From NCBI RefSeq assembly GCF_033708015.1, contig NZ_CP137920.1:930001-994000 (forward strand): DNA of 64,000 bases, given 5' to 3'. Under the pieces are notes generated by a model. That model was not told the DNA's origin. It ran no database searches and was given only the letters and a program-made list of their open reading frames with translations. The translations under genes were made by a program, and so were the position numbers. This document shows, in pieces, positions 49,559 through 58,319 of the stretch (positions are counted from its first letter, which is position 1; each line of letters opens with the position of its first letter). This DNA comes from Proteus vulgaris (GTDB taxonomy: Bacteria > Pseudomonadota > Gammaproteobacteria > Enterobacterales > Enterobacteriaceae).

Positions 49559-50420
49559 AAATCACCTGGTAATTTTTAGGGGTATCTATCCAGTAAACAT
49601 CAGAGAAAACAATAAAATCACCACCTTCATTATTTTCATCTTGCCAACGTCGAAAATCTCTATTAAAGACAGGGACGTATCCTTTGTATTGTTTATAGAG
49701 TGAACCCCATGCTCCTGTAGTGTAAAGTGCCATATATTTATAAAATTGGCTAAAAGGCAGTACACCATCATGACTCCAAATACCTAATGGTTCAAAATTA
49801 CCTGAAAAATTATAAGCGTCTTTAATATAAAAACCTATTTTATCAATAATAATCGCTTTTCGAATTCCTGATAAATCATAATATCCACGAATACAAAGCT
49901 CTAAATTTCCTGCACCGATGGCAGCCCTTAATTCATCAACAGTATCGAAATGTCCTCCAAATTGAGTCCAGTTGACTTGGCTTGTATAGTCAATATCAAT
50001 AATATTAGAGCAATACCCAATAGGTATTTTTTTATTATCTAGTGGAGACAATATTTTGTTACGTTCTAATAACCGTGAAAATATAGCTTTTTGGGATAAA
50101 ATATTATTTAGTTTTTCATTTAGTAAGACATCTATAGCATCTTGTACTTGTTTATAGCGTATTGCCCATGCCATTTTCAGAATAGAATCATTATAATGCT
50201 CTTTGGGAATATCTATTGCTTTTCCTACCATGTATTTATCTCTTAATAAATCGTTCATTTCAAAGGCTGGAGTGGTAGAAAACCAATGATCCATCAAGTT
50301 AGCTGCTGTATTCCAACCCATTTTTTTTAGTAGGCAAGGAATATCTTGGAGTGATAATTCATCAAAAGGTAAAATTGTACGGCAACCACCTTCAACAGTC
50401 TTTGTCACTAAAATACTCAT
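49545..50420 (-). CDS. DUF6402-like protein, probable type VI effector
   Basis: A 291-residue protein. The middle contains a helical stretch with MKMAWAIRYKQVQDAIDVLL, preceded by WNTAANLMDHWF. The C-terminal half has GIWSHDGVLPFSQF and ends with VYWIDTPKNYQVIYENN. I associate this pattern with DUF6402 proteins encoded next to PAAR genes. It has no signal peptide, consistent with delivery by a secretion machine. Its ATG overlaps the PAAR gene stop by 4 bp (ATGA), so the two are translationally coupled. The biochemical activity is unknown. Confidence 0.65.
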   Translation of the reverse strand: MSILVTKTVEGGCRTILPFDELSLQDIPCLLKKMGWNTAANLMDHWFSTTPAFEMNDLLRDKYMVGKAIDIPKEHYNDSILKMAWAIRYKQVQDAIDVLLNEKLNNILSQKAIFSRLLERNKILSPLDNKKIPIGYCSNIIDIDYTSQVNWTQFGGHFDTVDELRAAIGAGNLELCIRGYYDLSGIRKAIIIDKIGFYIKDAYNFSGNFEPLGIWSHDGVLPFSQFYKYMALYTTGAWGSLYKQYKGYVPVFNRDFRRWQDENNEGGDFIVFSDVYWIDTPKNYQVIYENN

Positions 50421-50935
50421 TTTTTTGTTCCTATCCTTGTTTGAAATAAATAAATAACCTCAATATTTTCTTCCTGTGGTGTTTCGACTAATTCTAATTC
50501 TCCATTTTGCTTTGACATTCCTTCAATAAAACCAGAAGCAGTTTTAATACCATAAGCGATGGAATTATTTGCATCTTTTAAAATAAATTTTTGGCTAAAT
50601 AAGGCGGGTATAAGGTTGACTAGAGAATTTGAAATATGATCAGAAGACTTTTTAGATGTCGCTGCGATAACAAAATTGGAACCAAGAGAGCATCCACATT
50701 GTACAATCGAATGGTGGACAGCCTGAATTTTCCCATGATTATTGATTCTATCTTCGCCTGTAATAATGATCCCTAGTTTTCCGCATTGGGGACATGTTGT
50801 TGTTGGATCTCCAACTCTAAGTGCACTGTTGCCATAGCATGTCACTTGCTGAATTGTTGCGATGCAAGTTGCACCCGTGGATGTTTTATCCCCATTGAGT
50901 GCAATTGATTTACCAAATAAATTAGGTCGTTGCAT
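50417..50935 (-). CDS. PAAR-domain protein (type VI secretion spike tip)
   Basis: A 172-residue protein. The first 95 residues are a PAAR domain: GKSIALNGDKTSTGATCIA at the start, a glycine-rich VGDPTTTCPQCG with a zinc-like Cys pair, then HHSIVQCGCSLGSNFVIAATS. The C-terminal 75 residues are an extension that may bind the DUF6402-like cargo encoded next. No other T6SS structural genes are present here, so it is an orphan effector cassette relying on a machine elsewhere. Gene order PAAR - effector - immunity is normal. Confidence 0.85.
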   Translation of the reverse strand: MQRPNLFGKSIALNGDKTSTGATCIATIQQVTCYGNSALRVGDPTTTCPQCGKLGIIITGEDRINNHGKIQAVHHSIVQCGCSLGSNFVIAATSKKSSDHISNSLVNLIPALFSQKFILKDANNSIAYGIKTASGFIEGMSKQNGELELVETPQEENIEVIYLFQTRIGTKK

Positions 50936-51262
50936 ACAGCCTCCTTATTCATTAGATATTCTTATCATAAAAATAGAGAACTATCGATAAGAATAAAGAG
51001 GTAATCGCTTTAGTTGTGATGAAAATTAGATCATTTGTAATGATCTTACTAGTTTCAATAATTATTTAATTGTGAGGCTAAAATAAAAACCTTGTAATTA
51101 TAGTTAGAACTACTTATCAATATCCCTATCGTTTACTCTTCAATTATTACCTCGTTGTTTTTAACAGCAGCCAATGCTTCTGTGCTAATCACTGCACTCG
51201 CGATTTGAAAGAAGCGCCTTAGGGCGATTGCAATATTTATTAAATCAACTTTCTTTATTTCA
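50936..51262. other. Intergenic region between PAAR module and recombinase-fusion gene
   Basis: No gene seen. It probably contains divergent promoters for the PAAR module (minus) and the fusion gene (plus). A short hairpin GCGCCTTAGGGCG occurs near 51210. Confidence 0.4.
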
Positions 51263-51293
51263 CCCCAAATGGGAATTGCTTCCCTATTTGGGG
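51263..51293 (+). promoter_or_regulatory. Long imperfect inverted repeat just before the ArdC-recombinase gene
   Basis: CCCCAAATGGGAA (51263-51275) pairs with TTCCC-T-ATTTGGGG (51280-51293) with one bulged T around a TTGC loop. The only G-rich ribosome-site candidate (TTTGGGGG) for ATG 51311 lies in the right arm, so the structure could restrain translation or act on single-stranded DNA. It has no T run, so it is not a terminator. Confidence 0.5.
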
Positions 51294-51310
51294 GCTAACA
51301 GAAATTGCCT

Positions 51311-52150
51311 ATGAAAAAGGAATTAATAGGTCGTACACCCTCACGGCAAAACGATCTTTATCACATAGTGACAAATAAGATTATTGAAGCATTAGAAAAA
51401 GGAATAGAACCTTGGCGAAAAACTTGGGATACAGAAAATGAAGGGCTACCAGTTAATGCAGCAACAGGGCGATATTACAGTGGTATTAATGTCATGCTGT
51501 TATGGCTAGGAGCGATTGAAAAAGGGGTTAATTCAAATCGGTGGTTGACGTTTAATCAAGCAAGATGTGCAGGAGGTCGTGTTCGCAGAGGCGAAAAGTC
51601 CACATTAGTCACGTTATTTAAACCTTTTACTGAAGATAGTTCAGACAGTGAGACTGAAGATAAACTAACTTATTCATCACGCTGTTTTATGGCACATTTC
51701 CATCTTTTTAATATTAACCTTGAAGAGAAATGGATCCATTTATGTGAGGAGGGGGCTAAAAATCACCGTGAACATCGGGTACCGATTGTTTCCGCATTAT
51801 ACCCATCACTAGAAAATTTAGTGAAAGAAGCACAAAAGGTAGGAGTTGAACCGACAGATCAAGTGTTCAATGTTGGGTGGTTTGATTTAATGAAAAGGAA
51901 GAAACATCCCAAGAGCATGGGCGAATATCCATTACGCTCATTTTTCAAACGATTATCAGCAGAATGTCACTTTATCATATCACCACATCGCTTTCGACAT
52001 ACTGTCGCAACGCATATGATGCAATCACCAGAACGTAATCTTTATATTGTGAAAAGGCTATTAGGACATGCCAGCATTACATCGACATTAGAATATATTG
52101 ATGAAAGTGTTGATAACTTGCGAAATATACTTGAGGCGGAATTGATGTGA
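51311..52150 (+). CDS. Chimeric protein: ArdC N-terminal domain fused to C-terminal half of a tyrosine recombinase
   Basis: A 279-residue protein. Residues 1 to about 140 match the ArdC (DUF1738) ssDNA-binding domain: NKIIEALEKGIEPWRKTW, LPVNAATGRYYSGINVMLLW, RWLTFNQARCAGGRVRRGEKS. From about NLEEKWIHL onward it reads as a tyrosine integrase C-terminus: GAKNHREHRVPIV, the HRFRH box, LLGHASITSTLEYI with the nucleophile Tyr. The first catalytic Arg region of the recombinase and the ArdC metalloprotease domain are both missing. The two parts are joined in frame, probably by deletion between neighbouring genes of a mobile element. It lies beside tRNA-Phe. Full function is doubtful. Confidence 0.82.
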   Translation: MKKELIGRTPSRQNDLYHIVTNKIIEALEKGIEPWRKTWDTENEGLPVNAATGRYYSGINVMLLWLGAIEKGVNSNRWLTFNQARCAGGRVRRGEKSTLVTLFKPFTEDSSDSETEDKLTYSSRCFMAHFHLFNINLEEKWIHLCEEGAKNHREHRVPIVSALYPSLENLVKEAQKVGVEPTDQVFNVGWFDLMKRKKHPKSMGEYPLRSFFKRLSAECHFIISPHRFRHTVATHMMQSPERNLYIVKRLLGHASITSTLEYIDESVDNLRNILEAELM

Positions 52151-52220
52151 TAAGAATAACAGGAGGAGTATCAAGATTTGACAGTGATTAGGAAAAAAAG
52201 TAAAAGTGACAAATAAAAAA

Positions 52221-52251
52221 AAACAGCCTTGGTTTGAGCAAGACTGTTTAG
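52221..52251 (+). terminator. Terminator after the fusion gene
   Basis: AAACAGCCTT (52221-52230) pairs with AAGACTGTTT (52240-52249) with one mismatch, followed by AGTTTAAG. It lies 70 bp after the stop. Confidence 0.7.
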
Positions 52252-52348
52252 TTTAAGAGTTTTAACATAAAGTGACAGTGCCAAATTATATTTTTCCACT
52301 CTTGTTTGCCCTCTCAGTGATTTAACTCACTGACGAACAAATGAAAGA

Positions 52349-52424
52349 TGGTGCCCGAACTCGGAATCGAACCAAGGACACGGGGATTTTCAATCCCCTG
52401 CTCTACCGACTGAGCTATTCGGGC
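52349..52424 (-). tRNA. tRNA-Phe (anticodon GAA)
   Basis: A 76-nt gene on the minus strand beginning GCCCGAATAGCTCAGTCGG, with anticodon loop ATTGAAAAT (GAA), T loop GTTCGATTC and encoded CCA. It differs from the E. coli tRNA-Phe only by a compensated A-T pair in the acceptor stem. Its 3' end faces the recombinase-fusion gene, the usual geometry of a tRNA attachment site, and pheV-type loci are common integration targets. Confidence 0.97.
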
Positions 52425-52620
52425 AACGGGGCGTATTAAACCCGATATCGCCTTTCTCGTCAACGTTATTTATCACAAAACTGTTCGATTGGTGTTTTTT
52501 TAAACTCATTGGTTAATAAAACGCTATTTATTGCGGAGAATGAGTAAGTATAAAGCTAAAGTCTTTTGTCATACTTAAAATATAGATGATGATAAAACCG
52601 TTTATTCAGTCTTTATAACA

Positions 52621-52657
52621 AAAAAGCTTCCCCAAATTCATTGAGGAAGTTTTTTTA
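52621..52657. terminator. Terminator downstream of mltC
   Basis: CTTCC and GGAAG, extended by CAA/TTG, form a stem flanked by A-run (52621-52626) and T-run (52651-52657). It works for the minus-strand mltC transcript and possibly for both strands. Confidence 0.8.
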
Positions 52658-52670
52658 GTTTAAGTATCAA

Positions 52671-53741
52671 CTAACGATAGTTACGTTGAGCTGTACTCAC
52701 CTTTTCAAGATAACGACGAGATTGGTCGGCAGGGTGTTTATTACGTAATGTGGTATACACCTGCGTTGGCTCTAAGTTGTTAATCATGGCAGCAGCTTTT
52801 TTCTTATCATTATGGAATATCCGTAATACACTTCCTGCACCACCGTTGTAAGCTTGTATAACGGCGTAACGGCGTGAAATAGGATCTTTAATATCACCAA
52901 GGTAGCTATTTTGTAATATTGAGATATACGCCGTACCAACATCGATATTATTAGCGGGATCAAACAAGTAACTGCGACTTGGCTGTCCTGATTTGCCTTG
53001 CATGCGGAAGACGTCACGTCCGGCTGTTGCTGGCATAATTTGCATTAAGCCTAATGCATCTGAACTACTGACCGCGTAAGGGTTAAAACTTGATTCAATT
53101 TGCATAATCGCAAGGATCAGTGAAGGTTCAACACCATACTTCGCTGCGGCTTGCTGCACATAAGGTAAATATTTATGTGCTCGTTTATCTAAGTGGTTAG
53201 GGACTAAATTAATGGTGACATACCAAATGGTATTTATGCCAGATTGACGTTTTTGTAATTTATTGGTAATCAGATAATCTGCAAACTTATTGGCTCGCCA
53301 CTCCCAGCGTATAGGTTGTCCTGTATTATCAAGCACTTGTCCTAATAAAAAAGGCTCTGTACTGTGGGGGATATTATTGACATCAGAGTAGAGGTCGATA
53401 GAGCCGGGATCTTCTCCCATAAGCAATGTCGTGACAATCGCTTTATGTAATTGGAATTGAGGTGCATCGCCCCCTAGGGTTTCTATCGTGATTGTACCCG
53501 CTTCAAAATTAATATGGCTACGAGTTCTATAAGCGTCCGTATACTTTACGTAGTCTTTAGGGCCTGCGATTAATACTTCCTGCATTCCCCAAATCATCTC
53601 GATATTATTGGCAAATTGTCCCATTAATATATCGAATGCATTGGTGTCTTTGCTGTAATCAGGCTCAAAAGTTTTAGTGGGTTTACTACTACATGAGATG
53701 AGTAGAGGGGCGATAATCAGCAAGAGAAGGATCTTTTTCAT
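52671..53741 (-). CDS. mltC: Membrane-bound lytic murein transglycosylase C
   Basis: A 356-residue outer-membrane lipoprotein. The signal ends LLISCSS with the lipobox Cys at residue 17. The C-terminal SLT domain contains [22 protein letters not shown] with the catalytic Glu (about residue 217), and later [10 protein letters not shown]. It cleaves peptidoglycan glycan strands, releasing anhydromuropeptides. Length is normal. It is the third gene of the mutY-yggX-mltC unit, the same order as E. coli. Confidence 0.96.
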   Translation of the reverse strand: MKKILLLLIIAPLLISCSSKPTKTFEPDYSKDTNAFDILMGQFANNIEMIWGMQEVLIAGPKDYVKYTDAYRTRSHINFEAGTITIETLGGDAPQFQLHKAIVTTLLMGEDPGSIDLYSDVNNIPHSTEPFLLGQVLDNTGQPIRWEWRANKFADYLITNKLQKRQSGINTIWYVTINLVPNHLDKRAHKYLPYVQQAAAKYGVEPSLILAIMQIESSFNPYAVSSSDALGLMQIMPATAGRDVFRMQGKSGQPSRSYLFDPANNIDVGTAYISILQNSYLGDIKDPISRRYAVIQAYNGGAGSVLRIFHNDKKKAAAMINNLEPTQVYTTLRNKHPADQSRRYLEKVSTAQRNYR

Positions 53742-53803
53742 GGTCTATTGCATCGCTCTGGTGAATAAAACTCCAGAGCCGTAATGGCTCTGGAAAATGG
53801 ATA

Positions 53804-54076
53804 TTATTTTTCAGGTGGTGTGTAGCCGTCAATATGAACATCGTGGCCTTCAAATAAAAATCGTACCATCTCTTGTTCTAATAGTTTGCGATCATCAGGG
53901 TTCATTGTGTTGAGTTTTTTCTCATTGATAAGCATCGTCTGTTTTGCCATCCATTGAGCCCATGCTTCTTTTGATATCTCATTGAAAATGCGCTTTCCAA
54001 TTTCTCCTGGGTACAACTGAAAATCAAGTCCATCAGCTTCTTTGTTAAGGAAAGTACAAAAAATAGTTCTACTCAT
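53804..54076 (-). CDS. yggX: YggX: Fe(II)-trafficking / oxidative damage protection protein
   Basis: A 90-residue protein starting [19 protein letters not shown] with the conserved Cys7 and [21 protein letters not shown]. It protects iron-sulfur proteins from oxidative damage. It lies between mutY (29-bp gap) and mltC, fitting since MutY carries a 4Fe-4S cluster. Length and sequence are typical. Confidence 0.96.
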   Translation of the reverse strand: MSRTIFCTFLNKEADGLDFQLYPGEIGKRIFNEISKEAWAQWMAKQTMLINEKKLNTMNPDDRKLLEQEMVRFLFEGHDVHIDGYTPPEK

Positions 54077-54105
54077 AATAAATCCTCAATATCGCAGGGA
54101 TTAGC

Positions 54106-55146
54106 TTAGGCTAATTGTCTAAGTAAATTTTCTACAGGTGCTGCTAACCCTACGGTTGCAGGCGTCTGTAAGTTATACCAAAGTCCTTTTTGCGTCTCCA
54201 TCATAGAGGTAAAAGTCGAGAGTTTTACGCAAATAGGCACAATATCTAAATGAAAGTGGCTAAAAGTATGTCTAAATGAAATCAGTTGTTCTGATTTACT
54301 ATTATTGAGTCCATGTTCAGCTAACCACTGTTCTAAAAGTGCTTTTGTTTCAAATTGAGGAAAAGCAAATAACCCTCCCCATATTCCTGCTGGTGGTCTT
54401 TTATCTAACCAAACAAGATTATCATATTGTAAAATAAGAAAATAAGTTGTTTTCTCTGGGATCGCTTTTTTCGGTTTTTTCCCCGGGTAATTTGCCCAAT
54501 TATTTTGAGCATAAGCCATACAGCCAGTATTTAAGGGGCATAATTCACATTTAGGTTTACTTCTTGTGCAAACCATTGCACCTAAATCCATCATTGCCTG
54601 ATTAAAATACTCTACACCTTCAGTCGGAGTGACGTTTTCGCTGATCTCCCACAACTTATTTTCAACTTCTTTTTTACCTGGCCAGCCTTCAACAGCATAA
54701 CAGCGTGCTAAAACACGTTTCACATTACCATCAAGAATTGGGTAAGGCTTTTTCAGTGATAACGATAAAATGGCTCCAGCGGTTGAACGCCCAACACCAG
54801 GTAAGGCACAAACGTCCTCAAAGGTATCAGGAAACTGCCCTTGATGTTTATCTACAATGTGTTGTGCTGCTTTATGTAAGTTTCTGGCTCTTGCGTAATA
54901 GCCAAGACCTGTCCAGAGATGAAGCACTTCATCGAGAGGGGCTTTAGCTAATGCACTGACATCAGGGAAACGCGCAATAAAACGCTCAAAGTAAGGAATA
55001 ACCGTAGCAACTTGAGTTTGTTGAAGCATTACCTCTGATAACCATACGTGATAAGGCGTTTTTTCTTGCTGCCAAGGAAGCGTTTTACGCCCATATTTGT
55101 GATACCAAGTGAGTACGACTTGCGAAAATTGCAGAGCTTCCATCAT
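54106..55146 (-). CDS. mutY: A/G-specific adenine DNA glycosylase MutY
   Basis: A 346-residue base-excision repair enzyme that removes adenine mispaired with 8-oxoguanine. It shows the catalytic Glu in [10 protein letters not shown], helix-hairpin-helix [14 protein letters not shown] followed by the catalytic Asp in [10 protein letters not shown], the 4Fe-4S ligands in [17 protein letters not shown], and a C-terminal MutT-like domain ([12 protein letters not shown]). It starts at either of two adjacent ATG codons (55146 or 55143). It is divergent from trmB, as in E. coli. Confidence 0.97.
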   Translation of the reverse strand: MMEALQFSQVVLTWYHKYGRKTLPWQQEKTPYHVWLSEVMLQQTQVATVIPYFERFIARFPDVSALAKAPLDEVLHLWTGLGYYARARNLHKAAQHIVDKHQGQFPDTFEDVCALPGVGRSTAGAILSLSLKKPYPILDGNVKRVLARCYAVEGWPGKKEVENKLWEISENVTPTEGVEYFNQAMMDLGAMVCTRSKPKCELCPLNTGCMAYAQNNWANYPGKKPKKAIPEKTTYFLILQYDNLVWLDKRPPAGIWGGLFAFPQFETKALLEQWLAEHGLNNSKSEQLISFRHTFSHFHLDIVPICVKLSTFTSMMETQKGLWYNLQTPATVGLAAPVENLLRQLA

Positions 55147-55362
55147 GTTTTATTTTATTAACTCAGGTTTTGATTAAGGTAAGATTGCACCACAGAGAGA
55201 ATAAACTGTAAACACTCTTAATATTTATCTTATAGAGTGATGCTTCTATGAGTGACTCTTGCTAAACTTAGTGATCTTTGGATAATGTCGATGAAGTAGC
55301 ATCATAGCGACATTATAACGATTTTAAGTAAATATTTGGCCTAACGACTGACAGTATTAGAC
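55147..55362. other. Divergent promoter region mutY / trmB
   Basis: 216 bp without a gene. It should contain promoters for both directions. Confidence 0.5.
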
Positions 55363-56082
55363 ATGATCAAAAATGTAATTTCTCCGGAATTCAATGAAGA
55401 AGGGCGTGCTTTACGACGCGTGCGTAGTTTTGTTCGTAGACAAGGTCGTTTAACACCTCGTCAAGAGCAAGCATTAGAAACACAGTGGCCAGCCTTTGGT
55501 GTTGAATATCAGCCGGAACCTATCGACTTCAGTCAGGTTTTTGGACGCGAAGCGCCTGTTATTTTAGAAATTGGCTTCGGCATGGGTGCATCGCTCGTGA
55601 CTATGGCAAAAAATGCACCGGAAAATAATTATTTCGGTATTGAAGTACACGCACCGGGTGTTGGTGCTTGTCTTGCAAATGCTGAAGAAGAGCAATTAAG
55701 TAATCTGAGAGTCATGTGCCACGATGCGATTGAAGTGCTCAATCATATGATCCCAGATAATAGTTTAAAAATGGTTCAGCTATTCTTTCCTGATCCATGG
55801 CACAAAGCGCGTCATAATAAACGCCGTATTGTTCAAGTGCCTTTTGCAGAATTAATTTTAAAAAAATTAACGTTAGACGGTGTTTTTCATATGGCGACAG
55901 ATTGGGAACCATATGCAGAACATATGCTTGAAGTGATGACAAGTGTTGAGGGTTATCAGAATTTGTCAGAAACTCAGGATTATGTACCACGACCAGAAAC
56001 TCGTCCTGTGACTAAGTTTGAAAAGCGCGGTCATCGTTTAGGACATGGAGTATGGGATCTTATGTTTAAGAGGGTAAAATAA
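55363..56082 (+). CDS. trmB: tRNA (guanine-N7)-methyltransferase TrmB
   Basis: A 239-residue SAM-dependent enzyme that makes m7G46 in tRNA. The SAM site appears as [16 protein letters not shown], with the family motif [17 protein letters not shown] and late [13 protein letters not shown]. Length equals the E. coli protein. The stop overlaps the yggL start by one base (TAATG), so the two are translationally coupled. Confidence 0.97.
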   Translation: MIKNVISPEFNEEGRALRRVRSFVRRQGRLTPRQEQALETQWPAFGVEYQPEPIDFSQVFGREAPVILEIGFGMGASLVTMAKNAPENNYFGIEVHAPGVGACLANAEEEQLSNLRVMCHDAIEVLNHMIPDNSLKMVQLFFPDPWHKARHNKRRIVQVPFAELILKKLTLDGVFHMATDWEPYAEHMLEVMTSVEGYQNLSETQDYVPRPETRPVTKFEKRGHRLGHGVWDLMFKRVK

Positions 56083-56408
56083 TGGCTAAACAACGTAGTC
56101 GCCGCTTACGCAAAAAAATGCGTATCGATGAATTTCAGGAATTAGGTTTCTCAGTTAAATGGACTTTCCCAGAAAATACCCCCATTGAGGAAGTAGATCG
56201 CTTTGTTGATGAACTGATCCTCAAAGTTATTGAGCCAAACGGGCTGGCATTTGATGCAAGTGGTTACCTGAGCTGGGAAGGCTTAATCTGTTTACAACAA
56301 ATTGGTAAATGTACAGAAGAACATCGTCAATTAGTTGAAAACTTCCTCAAAGAAAACAAAATGCAAGATGTGCAAACCTCTGAGCTATTTGATGTTTGGT
56401 GGGATTGA
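56082..56408 (+). CDS. yggL: YggL family protein (DUF469)
   Basis: A 108-residue protein with a strongly basic start (AKQRSRRLRKKMRIDEFQELGF) and C-terminal acidic region ending LFDVWWD, typical of YggL, which associates with ribosomes in E. coli. It is co-transcribed with trmB and ended by the hairpin at 56439. Confidence 0.95.
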   Translation: MAKQRSRRLRKKMRIDEFQELGFSVKWTFPENTPIEEVDRFVDELILKVIEPNGLAFDASGYLSWEGLICLQQIGKCTEEHRQLVENFLKENKMQDVQTSELFDVWWD

Positions 56409-56438
56409 TAGAAAGTTATACATTTAGCAAATAATTAC

Positions 56439-56462
56439 AAGGGCATCCAAAAGGATGCCCTT
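56439..56462 (+). terminator. Hairpin terminator after yggL
   Basis: AAGGGCATCC (56439-56448) and GGATGCCCTT (56453-56462) form a perfect 10-bp stem with AAAA loop. The tail is TTGTCTGTCT, so termination may be partial and read into glsB. Confidence 0.8.
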
Positions 56463-56482
56463 GTCTGTCTGGGGAAGGGACT

Positions 56483-57409
56483 GTGACTACAAGGTTATCT
56501 AACGCATTACTGTCAGATATTTTGCAACAAATTCGTCCATTGATTGGGCAAGGGAAAGTCGCGGATTATATTCCCGCATTGGCTCAAATACCGCCAAAAC
56601 AGCTTGCTATGGCTGTTTATACGGTGGATGGTGAACTCTATCAATCAGGCATGGCAGATAAGCGTTTTTCGATTCAATCGATCTCTAAAGTACTTAGCTT
56701 AACGCTTGCTTTAACACGTTATGAAGAAAATGAAATTTGGCAACGTGTAGGAAAAGAGCCATCAGGCCTACCTTTTAATTCATTGATACAATTAGAAATG
56801 GAAAAAGGAATACCGCGCAATCCTTTTATTAATGCGGGTGCTATTGTTATCACTGATATGTTGCAGTCTCGATTAAGTGCACCTAAACAAAGAATGTTAG
56901 AAGTGATCCGTTTTCTTACTGAGACTCCGGATATTTGCTATAACGCTGTGGTTGCAAAATCAGAGATGGAGCATCTTAGTCGGAATGCATCAATCGCATA
57001 TCTAATGAAATCTTTTGGTAATTTTGAAAATGATGTTATTACGGTACTTGATACTTATTTTCACTATTGCTCAATAGAGATGAGTTGCACCGAGTTAGTA
57101 CGATGTTTTAGCTATTTAGCTAATCAAGGTGTATGTGTAGGTAATAAAAATCAGATTATTACGCCAAGACAAACCCGTCAAATAAATGCGTTAATGTTAA
57201 CTTGTGGCATGTATGATGGTGCAGGTGAATTTGCCTTTCGTATTGGTATTCCTGGAAAATCAGGCGTGGGTGGCGGCATTATTGCTGTTGTTCCTGATGC
57301 TTTTACGGTTGCAGTTTGGTCACCCGAGCTGGATAAATCAGGTAATTCATTAGCAGGTTGTGCAGCACTTGAATTATTAGCAAACAAAGTTGGGCGTTCA
57401 ATTTTTTAG
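56483..57409 (+). CDS. glsB: Glutaminase (GlsB/YneH type)
   Basis: A 308-residue serine-dependent beta-lactamase-like glutaminase converting glutamine to glutamate and ammonia. Motifs seen: the catalytic Ser-x-x-Lys in [22 protein letters not shown], and [17 protein letters not shown]. It uses a GTG start (56483) after a strong GGGGAAGGGA site; no ATG is nearby. It is followed closely by yggN. Confidence 0.95.
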   Translation: MTTRLSNALLSDILQQIRPLIGQGKVADYIPALAQIPPKQLAMAVYTVDGELYQSGMADKRFSIQSISKVLSLTLALTRYEENEIWQRVGKEPSGLPFNSLIQLEMEKGIPRNPFINAGAIVITDMLQSRLSAPKQRMLEVIRFLTETPDICYNAVVAKSEMEHLSRNASIAYLMKSFGNFENDVITVLDTYFHYCSIEMSCTELVRCFSYLANQGVCVGNKNQIITPRQTRQINALMLTCGMYDGAGEFAFRIGIPGKSGVGGGIIAVVPDAFTVAVWSPELDKSGNSLAGCAALELLANKVGRSIF

Positions 57410-57431
57410 GCGTGTTTTCAGGAGAGTTGTT

Positions 57432-58169
57432 ATGAATTTAAGAAATATTGCTGTCACACTGTTTTTTGTTGCGGGGACAGCAAATGCATCACCCAGTTTT
57501 GATTGTGCTGTAATGCCAAAAGATGATTTACGCATAACCCCTGAATTTGTTGAAGTCGCTGGTTCACAGGGTTTAATGGTGATTTATCCTGACGGTACAT
57601 TATTTCAAAATGAAAAAAGTGCCACATTGACACCACAACAACAAGAATTAGCAAAAAAATATCAAGCCACAGTAAGACGAGACGTACCTTGGTTAAGAAC
57701 TGAAACTGGGGTAAAACTGCAAGATTCTCGCAAAGTGCTTGATAAAGTAGTTATTGAAGCTTTTGGTAAAGAAAGCAATATCCTCAATAGATTAAGTCGA
57801 TTAGAGAAAGATCTTAATCAGCAAATGGATAGAGTCGTTAGCATAGAACCAAATAACATTACGTTCCATTCGCAAGTCATTAAAGATGTTGAAGTCAAAG
57901 GCAGAGAGATCGTAGAAAGTAGCCTAGGTGGTATGTTGCAAGACAGCATTAATGAATTGGGGAAAAAGCAATTATTAGCTGCCGCTGGTGGCGACAGTAA
58001 AAAAGCTTTAGGCGGATTACTAGGAAGCTTAGATGGTTTCCAAAAGATTATAGATCAGGAGTGGAAGCAACAAGAAGCTGCATTTACACAATTTGGTCAG
58101 CAAGCTTGTAGCAAAATAACTCAGATGGAGAATCAACGGATTGAGCTTGTTAATTCACTTAAAAAGTAG
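57432..58169 (+). CDS. yggN: YggN-like periplasmic protein (DUF2884)
   Basis: A 245-residue exported protein with signal peptide ending ANASPSF (about residue 19) and a coiled-coil-rich C-terminal half (LNRLSRLEKDLNQQMDRVVSIE). It corresponds to E. coli YggN, of unknown role. ATG 57432 follows AGGAGAG and gives a proper signal peptide; a longer frame from 57390 would overlap glsB. The gap to glsB is 22 bp, so they may be one unit. Confidence 0.88.
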   Translation: MNLRNIAVTLFFVAGTANASPSFDCAVMPKDDLRITPEFVEVAGSQGLMVIYPDGTLFQNEKSATLTPQQQELAKKYQATVRRDVPWLRTETGVKLQDSRKVLDKVVIEAFGKESNILNRLSRLEKDLNQQMDRVVSIEPNNITFHSQVIKDVEVKGREIVESSLGGMLQDSINELGKKQLLAAAGGDSKKALGGLLGSLDGFQKIIDQEWKQQEAAFTQFGQQACSKITQMENQRIELVNSLKK

Positions 58170-58228
58170 TGTTCGTTGTTATACTTCAAGCAATATCTTG
58201 AATTATTTAGCTCACAATAATTGAAAAT

Positions 58229-58247
58229 AATAATGAAAATCATTCTT
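58229..58247. promoter_or_regulatory. Fur box
   Basis: AATAATGAAAATCATTCTT matches 15 of 19 positions of the GATAATGATAATCATTATC Fur consensus and lies about 70-90 bp before the start of the siderophore-binding protein gene. It predicts iron repression. Confidence 0.82.
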
Positions 58248-58319
58248 ATTCAATTGACTTGTGAGGGGAGCTGTTTAGAATGCCTTGTTTGAGTATTCCA
58301 CTTAAACAGGGCAAAGTTA

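Noticed and set aside
52349..52424. Direct repeat of the tRNA-Phe 3' end marking the far side of an island
   Set aside because: I scanned lower coordinates for GTTCGGGCACCA or its complement and did not see a second copy in the window, so no attachment-site pair is claimed.
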